Assembly: GCF_014697625.1 (NCBI RefSeq)
Contig: NZ_JACJSG010000025.1
Location: 55,783-119,782 of the forward strand
DNA from: Anabaena azotica FACHB-119
Lineage (GTDB): Bacteria > Cyanobacteriota > Cyanobacteriia > Cyanobacteriales > Nostocaceae
Direction of reading: 5' to 3'
Length of the DNA stretch: 64,000 bases
A program made the translations under genes and the position numbers. The notes under the pieces were generated by a model. That model was not told where the DNA came from. It saw nothing but the letters and a program-made list of their open reading frames with translations, and made no database searches. This document shows, in pieces, positions 35,780 to 44,750 of the stretch; positions within the stretch are counted from its first letter, which is position 1; each line of letters begins with the position of its first letter.

Positions 35780-38700
35780 ATGAAATTTTGCGGTATAAAA
35801 AAATTATTATTAGTAATTGCAACTGGTGCGATCGCCTACGGTGGATACCCCATTCTACCTGTACAAGCACAATCAATTACAACCACTCCCAATAACGATA
35901 CAAACACCATCATCAACCAAAGCGGGAATATTATTGATATTGAAGGTGGTAAGTTTTCCTCAGATGGGAACAATCTCTTCCATAGCTTCCAAAGATTTGG
36001 TTTAGAGAGTAGTGAAATAGCCAACTTTATATCTAGCCCCAACATCCAAAATATTTTGGGGCGGGTATTGGGCGGAGATCCTTCAGTTATTAAAGGTTTA
36101 ATTCAAGTCTCTGGTGGAAACGCTAACCTCTATTTACTTAACCCTGCCGGTTTTATCTTTGGATCTCAAGCCAGTTTAAACGTACCAGGAGACTTTATTG
36201 CTAGCACCGCCAATAGCGTAGGTTTTGGCACAAATTGGTTTAACGTATTTGGCAGTAACGACTACAATACATTAACAGGTACACCCACAAGCTTTAGTTT
36301 CAACGCATCTCAACCAGGAAGTATCGTCAACTTTGGTGACTTAGAAGTAGATACTGGAGCTAACTTAAGATTAATCGGTGGCACAGTAGTTAGCACCGGA
36401 CAACTATCAGCACCAGGAGGAAGTATCACTATTGCAGCAGTTCCTGGGGGGAATTCATTACGCATCAGCCAACCTGGAAACCTTTTAAGTTTAGAATTTC
36501 CTAACAACGCCTCTCCATCTGGGAATTTCACAGTTGCTACCTTAGCTAAATTATTAAGTAATACAGGTTTTCAGAATACTGGTGGCTTGACAGTTAACGC
36601 CAACGAACAAGTACAGTTAACAAGTACTGGTAGTCTTATCAATTCTGGGGATGTTGTCGGCACAGAAATAACAGGAGGTAGCGCCAGCCTATTAGCCGCA
36701 CAGAATTTGACCTTGCCAAATCAAATTATCATAACAGGCGACATCATACTCACTGGCAATGAAATCGACTTTTTAGGAGCAGTTGGTTCAGTTAGCGGTA
36801 CTGGCAAGTTAACGCTTCAGCCTTTTACAAGCAGTCAAAATATTGTAGTTAATGGTGTTGAAGGTACAACCGCTTTAGATATTAGTACCCAGGATTTTGC
36901 TGCTTTGGGTAATGGCTTTAGCTCTCTAGTGATTGGTGCTAACAATGGTAGTGGTAAAATTACACTTAATCCTAGCACTGTCAAATCTGATTTAGAAGTG
37001 CGATCGCCCAGTGGGACTACGGAAATCAACGGTAACATAACCACCACAGGCGCTCAAACTTACAACAGCGATGTCAAGTTGAACAACTCTGTAGAGTTAA
37101 ACACAACCAACAGTGCAGTCACATTCAACCGCAAGGTAGATAACCAGACTACAAACCACAACCTCAGCGTCAACACAGGTACAGGCAATATCACCTTCAA
37201 CGATGCAGTTGGCTCGACCACGGCATTAGGGAATTTATCAACTAACAGCACAGGCACAACTAAATTTGCCAGTACGGTTCAGGCGGCAAGCCTCAGCACA
37301 TCAGGTGGCAATACGCAAATCAACGGTAACATCACCACCACAGGCGCTCAAAGCTATAACAGCAATGTTCAACTAACTGGCGATATCATACTTACTGCCA
37401 ATGAAATTGACTTTTTGGGAGGAAATGCTTCAGTAAGCGGTAGTGGTAAGTTAACGCTCCAGCCTTTTACAAGTAGTCAAAATATTGTAGTTAATGGTAG
37501 TGAGGGTACAGCAGCTTTAGATATCAGTACCCTGGATGTTCTAGCTTTGAAGGATGGCTTTAGTTCTCTGGTAATTGGCGCAGGCGATGGTAGCGGACAG
37601 ATTACACTCAATCCTAGCAATAATTTTTTAGACAATTTAGAAGTGCGATCGCCCAATGGGACTATCGAAGTTGCTAAATTAACCGTCGATGGGAATGCCA
37701 GTTTCCATGCAACTCAAACGACTATTAACAGCGACATCACCACCACAGGAACTCAAACTTACAACAGCGATGTTCAACTAACTGGCGATATCATACTTAC
37801 TGCCAATGAAATCGACTTTTTAGGAGGAAATGCTTCAGTTAGCGGTACTGACAAGTTAACGCTTCAGCCTTTTACAAGCAGTCAAAATATTGTAGTCAAT
37901 GGTGTTGAAGGTACAACTGCTTTAGATATCAGTAGCCAAGATTTTGCCGCTTTGGATAATGGCTTGAGTTCCCTAGTGATTGGTGCTAACAATGGTAGTG
38001 GTAAAATTACAATTAATCCTAGCACTGTCAAATCAGATTTAGAAGTGCGATCGCCCAATGGGACTACGGAAATCAACGGCAACATCACCACCACAGGCGC
38101 TCAAACTTACAACAGCGATGTCAACTTGAATAACTCCGTAGAGTTAAGCACAACCAACAACGGTGCAGTCACCTTTGACAGAAAGCTAGATAACCAGCCA
38201 AATACAACCTACAACCTGACGGTGAACGCAGGTACAGGCAACATCACCTTCAACGATGCAGTCGGAAATACCACTGCGTTAGGGAATTTATCAACTAACA
38301 GCACAGGCACAACTAAATTTGCCAGTACGGTTCAGGCGGCAAGCGTCAACACATCAAGCGGCAATACGGAAATCAACGGTAACATCACCACCACAGGCGC
38401 TCAAAGCTATCAAGGTACTGTGAGGCTAAATGGCGATATTATACTTACTGCCAATGAAATCGACTTTTTGGGAGGAAATGCTTCAGTAAGCGGTAGTGGT
38501 AAGTTAACGCTCCAGCCTTTTACAAGTATTCAAAATATTGTAGTTAATGGTAGTGAGGGTACAGCAGCTTTAGATATCAGTACCCTGGATGTTCTAGCTC
38601 TGAAGGATGGCTTTAGTTCTCTGGTAATTGGCGCAGGCGATGGTAGTGGACAGATTACACTCAATCCTAGCAATAATTTTTTAGACAATTTAGAAGTGCG

Positions 38701-41272
38701 ATCGCCTAATGGCTCCATCCTCAATAATGGTTTAACTGTCAATGGTACTGTTAAGTTAGACGCTGCTACAACCACTCTCAATGGCAATATTACTGCTCAA
38801 GGACAAATTGATATCCCCAAACAGATATTGTTGGGAGCTAATGTCATTCTCAACAGCAATGGCTCAGACATCACCTTGGGTAGCACAGTTGATGGTGGTC
38901 GTGACTTAACCCTGAATGCTGGTAATACAGGTACTCTCACCTTTGGCGGTGCTGTCGGTAGTGGAAATGCTTTGACAAATTTAACAGTAAATGCTAAAGA
39001 TACCAACGTCGGCAATAACATCACCACTACAGGGACTCAAACCTTTAATAGTCCCATCCAACTAACTGGGAATGCTACCTTTAGTGCTGGTAATAATATT
39101 GCCTTCAACAACACAATTGACGGTAGTAGCGATTTAACAGTATTTACACCAGCGAACGTTTCCTTGGGAAATATTGTAGGTGGTGCAACAAGATTGAATA
39201 GTTTAAATATTAGTGCCGCCAATATTACTGCTAGTAACATTAACACAACTAACAATATCAATCTGATTGGTAGTAATAATATTACTACCCAAAACATCAC
39301 CACCCAAGGCGGAAATATTCAAGTTACCAGTCAAAATAGCAGTATTACTACCCAGAATTTAGATTCTAATGTTGATAGGAAAGGTAATGGAGGTAGCATT
39401 TCTCTGCAAGCCCTGGGAATTAATAATGCCACGATAAAGACAGAGGGCATTAATACCAGTAGCAGTGATGGAAATGGTGGTGACGTAACTATTCAAGCGC
39501 CAAATACCACTGAACGCAATAATTCTATTTTGTTGCAATGGATCAATGCTGAAGGTGGAAAGTTAGGCGGTAACGTAGATATTAAGACAAGAGGTTTCAT
39601 CCGCTCTCTAGGTTCGTTTTCAGATAAGAGGGGTTCCACTGCAACTATTTCTACCATTGGGGGCAGGTTTGGTGATGGTGGCACAATTAAGATAGATCAC
39701 GGTGGTGATGGTGTTAATCCATTCTACGTGGGTAGAGCTGACATCAATGGAACCCCTGGCAGAATTACTACTGGGGAAAACTTTATTAATCCCTTGGAAT
39801 TTTTTGCTAATAGCGAAACTAGAGGTAAGATTCAAATTATCACCCAAGGGCAGGTAGTGCCAGGGAAAGACGAGTTACCCGCGCCACAGGTAGTAATCAA
39901 TAACACTACTTCTTCAGTAGCATCAGCTATTGCTAACGTAGAAGATGCTGTAACTAGTCAGTTTGAACAAAAACTCAACTTGGATAGAGTCAGGAGAAAA
40001 TCTCAACAAGAAATTATTTCTGATCTCCAAGAAATTGAGAAGAAAACTCAGATTAAAGCAGGGCTGGTGTATGTAGAATTTAGTAATGAAAGTTTACCTT
40101 TAAATACTACTAAAGCCAATGAGCAACGCAAAGATAGCGACCCGTTAGTGTTGCTGATGGTGTCTCCTGATGGGCAATTAACTCGCCATTTAGTACCTGG
40201 TGTAAATCGTGACAATTTCCAGAAAATAGCGGATGAGTTTTACAAGGAAGTTGCTCTTAAGGACAAACCAAATTCGGACAAACCAAATTCTAGTCCTGAT
40301 TTACAAAAACTGAAGACCACTAGCTACAAACAATCAGCGCAACAACTGTATAAATGGCTCATCAGTCCCTTAGAAGTACAGTTAAAAAATAAAGGGATTA
40401 ACAACTTGTTGTTTGTTATGCGGGATGCAAATTTGCGATCGCTCCCCATCGCTGCATTAATGGATGAGCAAGAAAAGTTTTTGATTGAGAAGTACAGCAT
40501 CTCAATCATCCCTAGTTTTAACCTGATCAATCCTGAGTACGTCCAGTCCAAAAACTTAGAAGTCTTGGCGATGGGCGCTGAAAACTTCGACCCAGGCCCA
40601 AATAACAGTAATCAAATCAAGGAATTGCTAGCCGCGCCTATAGAAGCTGAAACCATCGTCAATCAAATTTGGCAAGGACGGGGCAGAACTTTAGTTAACC
40701 AGGACTTTACTTACAAGCGTCTCGCAAGAGAGCGCACCCCAGCCCAGCCCTTCGGAATTATTCACTTAGCAACCCACGCAGTATTTACCACTGGCGACCC
40801 TCTCAAATCATATATCCAACTGTACGATAGCAAGTTGACTTTAGACGAAGTGAGAAAATTGGGTTGGGGTAATCCGCAAGTAGATTTGTTAGTGTTAAGT
40901 GCTTGTCAAACAGCCTATGGGGATGAAGATTCTATGTTGGGATTGGCAGGAGCAGCTGTGAAAACTGGTGTGAGGTCGGTTGTGGCCAGTCTATGGCAGG
41001 TTTCCGATACGGGAACCTTGGGACTGATGACTGAGTTTCACCGCCAGTTACAAAAGCAACCCATTAAGGTAGAAGCACTCAGAAAAGCACAACTAGCAAT
41101 GATTCAAGGTACAGTCGGCATAGACCAAGAGGGTAAGAATTTAATTGTTGACACAGATGGTTTAACTATTCCACTGGCAAGAATTGCAGTCGGTTCTACT
41201 GAAGCAAAGCAATTGAATCTTAAACATCCATTTTTCTGGTCATCATTCACGATGATTGGTAGCCCCTGGTAG
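35780..41272 (+). CDS. TpsA filamentous-haemagglutinin-type exoprotein with C-terminal CHAT protease
   Basis: This is a 1,830-aa secreted protein. The signal peptide (1-31, ending V-Q-A-Q-S) is followed by a TPS secretion domain (about 35-190) with the hallmark N-L-Y-L-L-N-P-A-G-F-I-F-G. A beta-helix region (about 200-1380) follows and contains large internal repeats. After a helical linker comes a CHAT caspase-like domain (about 1480-1830) with catalytic His about 1666 in L-A-T-H-A-V-F and Cys about 1709 in L-S-A-C-Q-T-A. Both dyad residues are intact. The partner transporter is presumably the TpsB at 32009-33874. Substrate and target cell are unknown. Confidence 0.92.
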   Translation: MKFCGIKKLLLVIATGAIAYGGYPILPVQAQSITTTPNNDTNTIINQSGNIIDIEGGKFSSDGNNLFHSFQRFGLESSEIANFISSPNIQNILGRVLGGDPSVIKGLIQVSGGNANLYLLNPAGFIFGSQASLNVPGDFIASTANSVGFGTNWFNVFGSNDYNTLTGTPTSFSFNASQPGSIVNFGDLEVDTGANLRLIGGTVVSTGQLSAPGGSITIAAVPGGNSLRISQPGNLLSLEFPNNASPSGNFTVATLAKLLSNTGFQNTGGLTVNANEQVQLTSTGSLINSGDVVGTEITGGSASLLAAQNLTLPNQIIITGDIILTGNEIDFLGAVGSVSGTGKLTLQPFTSSQNIVVNGVEGTTALDISTQDFAALGNGFSSLVIGANNGSGKITLNPSTVKSDLEVRSPSGTTEINGNITTTGAQTYNSDVKLNNSVELNTTNSAVTFNRKVDNQTTNHNLSVNTGTGNITFNDAVGSTTALGNLSTNSTGTTKFASTVQAASLSTSGGNTQINGNITTTGAQSYNSNVQLTGDIILTANEIDFLGGNASVSGSGKLTLQPFTSSQNIVVNGSEGTAALDISTLDVLALKDGFSSLVIGAGDGSGQITLNPSNNFLDNLEVRSPNGTIEVAKLTVDGNASFHATQTTINSDITTTGTQTYNSDVQLTGDIILTANEIDFLGGNASVSGTDKLTLQPFTSSQNIVVNGVEGTTALDISSQDFAALDNGLSSLVIGANNGSGKITINPSTVKSDLEVRSPNGTTEINGNITTTGAQTYNSDVNLNNSVELSTTNNGAVTFDRKLDNQPNTTYNLTVNAGTGNITFNDAVGNTTALGNLSTNSTGTTKFASTVQAASVNTSSGNTEINGNITTTGAQSYQGTVRLNGDIILTANEIDFLGGNASVSGSGKLTLQPFTSIQNIVVNGSEGTAALDISTLDVLALKDGFSSLVIGAGDGSGQITLNPSNNFLDNLEVRSPNGSILNNGLTVNGTVKLDAATTTLNGNITAQGQIDIPKQILLGANVILNSNGSDITLGSTVDGGRDLTLNAGNTGTLTFGGAVGSGNALTNLTVNAKDTNVGNNITTTGTQTFNSPIQLTGNATFSAGNNIAFNNTIDGSSDLTVFTPANVSLGNIVGGATRLNSLNISAANITASNINTTNNINLIGSNNITTQNITTQGGNIQVTSQNSSITTQNLDSNVDRKGNGGSISLQALGINNATIKTEGINTSSSDGNGGDVTIQAPNTTERNNSILLQWINAEGGKLGGNVDIKTRGFIRSLGSFSDKRGSTATISTIGGRFGDGGTIKIDHGGDGVNPFYVGRADINGTPGRITTGENFINPLEFFANSETRGKIQIITQGQVVPGKDELPAPQVVINNTTSSVASAIANVEDAVTSQFEQKLNLDRVRRKSQQEIISDLQEIEKKTQIKAGLVYVEFSNESLPLNTTKANEQRKDSDPLVLLMVSPDGQLTRHLVPGVNRDNFQKIADEFYKEVALKDKPNSDKPNSSPDLQKLKTTSYKQSAQQLYKWLISPLEVQLKNKGINNLLFVMRDANLRSLPIAALMDEQEKFLIEKYSISIIPSFNLINPEYVQSKNLEVLAMGAENFDPGPNNSNQIKELLAAPIEAETIVNQIWQGRGRTLVNQDFTYKRLARERTPAQPFGIIHLATHAVFTTGDPLKSYIQLYDSKLTLDEVRKLGWGNPQVDLLVLSACQTAYGDEDSMLGLAGAAVKTGVRSVVASLWQVSDTGTLGLMTEFHRQLQKQPIKVEALRKAQLAMIQGTVGIDQEGKNLIVDTDGLTIPLARIAVGSTEAKQLNLKHPFFWSSFTMIGSPW
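36739..38820 (+). repeat. ABAB internal repeat in the TpsA gene
   Basis: Two unit types alternate. A units begin at about 36739 and 37777, and B units at about 37378 and 38427. A plus B spans about 1.04 kb and is present twice in near-identical form at the DNA level. Each unit starts with G-D-I-I-L-T-x-N-E-I-D-F-L-G and continues to L-E-V-R-S-P-x-G. B units carry A-L-K-D-G-F-S-S-L-V-I-G-A-G-D-G. A recent tandem duplication is inferred. Confidence 0.85.
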
Positions 41273-41297
41273 TACCCTATTCATCCGAACCTCACGG

Positions 41298-41337
41298 GAG
41301 TTTTTCCTCCCCTGGTTTAAAACCAGGAGAGGAAAAA
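41298..41337 (+). terminator. Long hairpin after tpsA
   Basis: GTTTTTCCTCCCCTGGTTT pairs with AAACCAGGAGAGGAAAAAC with one mismatch, 26 bases after the tpsA stop. The stem ends in an A/T tract on both sides and could terminate in either direction. Confidence 0.65.
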
Positions 41338-41484
41338 CAACAAGGCAGGGTGGTTTCATACAATCAGAGAAAAAAACTCATTTGTTTCAAAGCCTCTCCC
41401 CCGTGGGGGAGCTAAAACGTTTTGCTACCAAGCATAGGACTTTTCCAACATCCTCTAATGCCCATAATGCCTAAAATTAATCAC

Positions 41485-41805
41485 CTAAGCTTCCTCTGGT
41501 TCAAGTTGAGCTACCGTCACAGCATTGAACGCGAAAGCAAACACTAATGGCATAGGACAACGAAAAACAAAAGTAGAAATCAGCGCCAAAACTGTACTAG
41601 CTACGGCTGATATTGACCACAATTTTTCATCAAAAGTTAAGCCTTTTTCGGCTTTAATATCTCTGAGAACATGGTTTGGGATAGGTTCCGGCATGACACA
41701 GCCTGGAGGAAACGCCCAGTAATGATTTCTTCTTTCTTCAAATAATTCTGTCCAGCCGTTTTCCTCGCACCATGCTTCAATCCATTCAATAGAGTAGTGT
41801 GTCAT
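41485..41805 (-). CDS. Small membrane protein of unknown function
   Basis: The 106-aa protein (from M-T-H-Y-S; the frame also allows ATG 41811) has a polar, Trp-rich first half (I-E-W-I-E-A-W-C-E-E-N-G-W-T-E-L-F-E) and a C-terminal half with two hydrophobic segments. The Trp/Cys-rich first half looks conserved and resembles other cyanobacterial hypothetical proteins, but I do not know a function. It converges with tpsA. Confidence 0.7.
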   Translation of the reverse strand: MTHYSIEWIEAWCEENGWTELFEERRNHYWAFPPGCVMPEPIPNHVLRDIKAEKGLTFDEKLWSISAVASTVLALISTFVFRCPMPLVFAFAFNAVTVAQLEPEEA

Positions 41806-41811
41806 AATCAC

Positions 41812-42438
41812 TGTTACTGATTCGTCTTGTTGAGTTTGTTTACTTGGTAAAAATAAGACTAAAGATAATTTATAGGTGGTTAATAGTTAGTTAAGGAATT
41901 ACGATTAATCCTGCATATAGGAGCTTATTACGCATCATAAACGTATAGTCGTTATGCTCATCCTCTGCCTAGAGCTTCACCTTGTTTAACAGACTAACAG
42001 TCAATTTTGCATAGTCAACATAAAAGTCAATAAACTTTACCTACAAAAACAGATGTTAATAAATGTAAATTTAGGCGATCGCCTAATTACTAATAAAACA
42101 TTTATATCGCAAAAACCTTTGTCAAAAATCAAGATTTGTAAATGTCAGTCCGAGTGATTACTTGAACGTTGACTTAATGCTTTTATATCTCCTGAAATGC
42201 TAATTTATCCAGTACCCAAAGTTGTATCTGGTGAACGGTTTATCAGTATTTAGTTATAAATTCTTGGATGTAGACCAATAGACTCAAGTGATGAATAATC
42301 ATGATAAGCCTTGTTATTTTAAGGTTTTGTGCAATCAACAAAGTCCTAACCGCCTGAGTACTTAGCATGAAGCTAGGCTTTTGTGACAAAATGTTAAGCA
42401 GTAAGTAATGCACATCAGCTAAAAACAGGGGTTGCAAA
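41812..42438. other. Divergent spacer, no gene
   Basis: AT-rich stretch between two divergent genes. One GGCGATCGCC site lies near 42074. A minus-strand frame (42243-42488) overlaps the next gene's start and has no family features, so I do not call it. Confidence 0.4.
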
Positions 42439-42990
42439 GTGGTCAACAAGAATGCTATGGAAGCAAATGCGCTCAGGAAAAACCGCATTAGTCAGCTAAA
42501 AAATTTATGCTGGCCAGGAGTAGCGGTAATTTTGGCGATAGTTGTACTGTGCTTATCCTCTCCAGCCCTAGCCGACTGGACTCATCCCTTATCATTTAGT
42601 AACGCTGAATTATCCAGACATAATTTCGCAGGCGAAAGCTTGCAGGCTGCTGAGTTTTCCAACGCTAATTTAGAATTAGCTAACTTTGTCGGTGCTGACT
42701 TACGCGGTGCGGTTTTAAGTGCTTCCGTGATGACACAGGCGAATCTCCAAGGAGCAGACTTAACGAATGCGATGGTTGATCAGGTAAACTTAACAGGGGC
42801 TAATTTAAGCGATGCCGTTTTCAAAGAAGCTCTTTTACTCCGCGCCATATTCGCTAACGTGAACATAGAAGGTGCAGACTTTACTGATGCAGTTTTGGAT
42901 AAAGCGCAAATTAAAGAACTTTGTACAAAAGCTAGCGGAGTAAATACTAAAACAGGCGTAGAAACTCGTGAATCTTTAGGATGTCGATGA
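42439..42990 (+). CDS. Exported pentapeptide-repeat protein
   Basis: The 183-aa protein has a hydrophobic segment at about 27-46 ending S-P-A-L-A-D, a likely signal peptide or anchor. It is followed by A-(D/N)-L-x-x pentapeptide repeats (A-N-L-E-L, A-D-L-R-G, A-N-L-Q-G, A-D-L-T-N, A-N-L-S-D and so on) that fold as a right-handed quadrilateral helix. The tail has a Cys pair (E-L-C and G-C-R). GTG 42439 follows AGGGG. ATG 42454 is an alternative. Its TGA overlaps the purK ATG in an ATGA arrangement, implying translational coupling. Confidence 0.85.
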   Translation: MVNKNAMEANALRKNRISQLKNLCWPGVAVILAIVVLCLSSPALADWTHPLSFSNAELSRHNFAGESLQAAEFSNANLELANFVGADLRGAVLSASVMTQANLQGADLTNAMVDQVNLTGANLSDAVFKEALLLRAIFANVNIEGADFTDAVLDKAQIKELCTKASGVNTKTGVETRESLGCR

Positions 42991-44129
42991 AGCGTGTAGG
43001 CGTAATTGGTGGTGGACAACTGGCCTGGATGATGGGAGGCGCAGCAAATAAACTAGGGGTGGAATTGATAGTGCAAACTCCTAGTATTCATGATCCTGCT
43101 GTATCTATTGCCCAGGATACTGTTTTAGCGAAGATTGATGATGCTGATGCTACAGAAGTTTTAGCTCAAAAGAGCGATGTCATCACCTTTGAAAATGAAT
43201 TTGTGAATTTAGAAGCTTTAGCACTGTTAGAAAATCAAGGTGTCAGTTTCCGTCCCAAGTTAGAGGCGCTAAAACCTCTTTTAGATAAATATCATCAACG
43301 TTGCTATTTGCAAGATTTAGGTCTACCTGTTCCGCAATTTTTCGCCCTGGAACATCAAGAAAATTTGTTATCTCAAATAGAGAATCTGGGTTTTCCATTA
43401 GTTTTAAAATCTCGTCGCCACGGTTATGACGGACAAGGTACTTTTATCATTCATGATTTGTCAACTTTACAAGCAAAAATTGAATTAGATGACCATACCA
43501 ATACGACATTTTTAATAGAAGAGTTTGTTCCATTTGAGAGGGAATTAGCTGTAATTGCGGCTCGTTCTGTGGATGGTGAAGTTGTCATCTATCCTGTGGT
43601 AGAAACACAGCAAGAACAGCAAGTTTGTAGAAGAGTCATCGCACCCGCCGATATTACACCAGAGCAAGCCGCAGCAGCCAGTGCGATCGCTCACACATTA
43701 TTAAGTAGTTTGGAAGTAGTCGGCGTATTTGGCATAGAATTATTTCTCACCGCCGATGGTCAAGTCCTAGTCAACGAGATTGCACCTCGCACCCACAATT
43801 CCGGGCATTTTTCTTTAGATGCTTGCGAAACATCCCAATTTGAGCAACATTTAAGAGCCGTTTGTGGATTATCTTTAGGAAACCCAGCCTTACAATGCGC
43901 TGGTGCAGTCATGGTCAATCTTTTAGGCTACGAAACCTCTGACAGCGATTACCAAAACCAGCGCCAACAACTAGCCGCAATTCCCCAAGCTCATGTTCAC
44001 TGGTACGGTAAAACAGAATCCCGCCCTGGACGCAAACTAGGACACGTCACAGTATTGTTAAATAATCATAACCAAATTGCAGCAGAAGCGATCGCTCGGA
44101 CAGTGGAAAGTATTTGGTATCCCAGTTAG
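42987..44129 (+). CDS. purK: 5-(carboxyamino)imidazole ribonucleotide synthase PurK
   Basis: PurK carboxylates AIR with bicarbonate and ATP in purine synthesis. The ATP-grasp fold is complete: V-G-V-I-G-G-G-Q-L-A-W-M-M at the start, K-S-R-R-H-G-Y-D-G-Q-G-T in the ATP-binding loop, and N-E-I-A-P-R-T-H-N-S-G-H near the metal site. ATG 42987 has AGG six bases upstream. ATG 42981 is also in frame. The 6S RNA gene follows about 200 bases downstream, a neighbour relation known from other cyanobacteria. Confidence 0.96.
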   Translation: MKRVGVIGGGQLAWMMGGAANKLGVELIVQTPSIHDPAVSIAQDTVLAKIDDADATEVLAQKSDVITFENEFVNLEALALLENQGVSFRPKLEALKPLLDKYHQRCYLQDLGLPVPQFFALEHQENLLSQIENLGFPLVLKSRRHGYDGQGTFIIHDLSTLQAKIELDDHTNTTFLIEEFVPFERELAVIAARSVDGEVVIYPVVETQQEQQVCRRVIAPADITPEQAAAASAIAHTLLSSLEVVGVFGIELFLTADGQVLVNEIAPRTHNSGHFSLDACETSQFEQHLRAVCGLSLGNPALQCAGAVMVNLLGYETSDSDYQNQRQQLAAIPQAHVHWYGKTESRPGRKLGHVTVLLNNHNQIAAEAIARTVESIWYPS

Positions 44130-44290
44130 GGAGATGAGGGAGTGGGGGGAGATGAGGGAGATGAGGGAGATGAGGGAGATGAGGGAGATGAGGGAGTGGG
44201 GGGAGATGAGGGAGAAATTATTAACTTTCCCCTTTCCCCTTTCCCTTTCCCCCTTCCCCTTTCCCTTTCCCCCTTCCCCTTTCCCAGAAA
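44128..44290. repeat. GAGATGAGGGAG satellite and CCCCTTTCCC repeats
   Basis: The purK stop codon runs directly into about seven units of the 12-bp satellite (inverse of CTCCCTCATCTC), then into CCCCTTTCCC-type runs. Several open frames here are repeat artefacts. Confidence 0.85.
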
Positions 44291-44334
44291 AAAATTCCCC
44301 ATTCAATACACAACCTGTTTTTGAAAGCTATAAT

Positions 44335-44530
44335 GAGTTAGTTGCACTGCGACGTTGGTGACTGCCATCAAGTTTTTTGATCTATGTCTTTAAGAAAAAG
44401 GGAACTAAAATCTCTCGTGGCAGTAAACCGGGCTTGTACCCGGAAACTTTAAACGAGGTAAATCGGTTCCCACCTGGTTTAACCAGGTCATAAACTTAGG
44501 TAAAACGGCGTTGCGGTGAACTCAAAATTT
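44335..44530 (+). ncRNA. ssaA: 6S RNA (SsaA)
   Basis: This RNA binds the RNA polymerase holoenzyme and tunes promoter use. The call rests on three cues. First, it lies directly downstream of purK, as described for cyanobacterial ssaA. Second, the ends form a long closing stem: GAGTT (44335-44339) with AACTC (44519-44523), CACTGC (44345-44350) with GCGGTG (44513-44518), and GACGTTG with the AACGGCGTT before it. Third, the ~185-nt size is right. TATAAT at 44329-44334 fits a -10 box, which would put the true 5' end near 44340. Covariance-model confirmation was not possible. Confidence 0.75.
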
Positions 44531-44533
44531 TTT

Positions 44534-44569
44534 AGCTCTCAAGTAGTAACTTGGGAGCTTTAATTTTTT
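44534..44569 (+). terminator. Rho-independent terminator after 6S RNA
   Basis: AGCTCTCAAG pairs with CTTGGGAGCT across a 6-base loop, with one G-U pair, and is followed by TTAATTTTTT. It fits the 3' end of the 6S RNA transcription unit. Confidence 0.75.
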
Positions 44570-44750
44570 CACTGGGGAAGGGGGAAGGGGGAAAGGAAGA
44601 AGCCTTCTGACAACTGACAACTGATAACTGATAACTGACAACTGACAACTGACTAATATCAAATTCTGTATCAGTTGATGCCAAAATAGCGATCGTTCAG
44701 AGTTAAAATCACAAACAATAAAGTTAAATTGTGGTTAAATTTACAAAACC

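Noticed and set aside
41256..41474. 72-codon frame after tpsA
   Set aside because: It overlaps the tpsA 3' end and the long hairpin terminator and has no domain-like sequence.
42243..42488. 81-codon minus-strand frame with hydrophobic segments
   Set aside because: It overlaps the start of the pentapeptide-repeat gene on the other strand, and AT-rich spacer easily yields hydrophobic frames.
44077..44361. Long repeat-encoded frames (M-R-E repeats, G-D-E repeats)
   Set aside because: They are translations of the 12-bp satellite and overlap purK and the 6S RNA gene.
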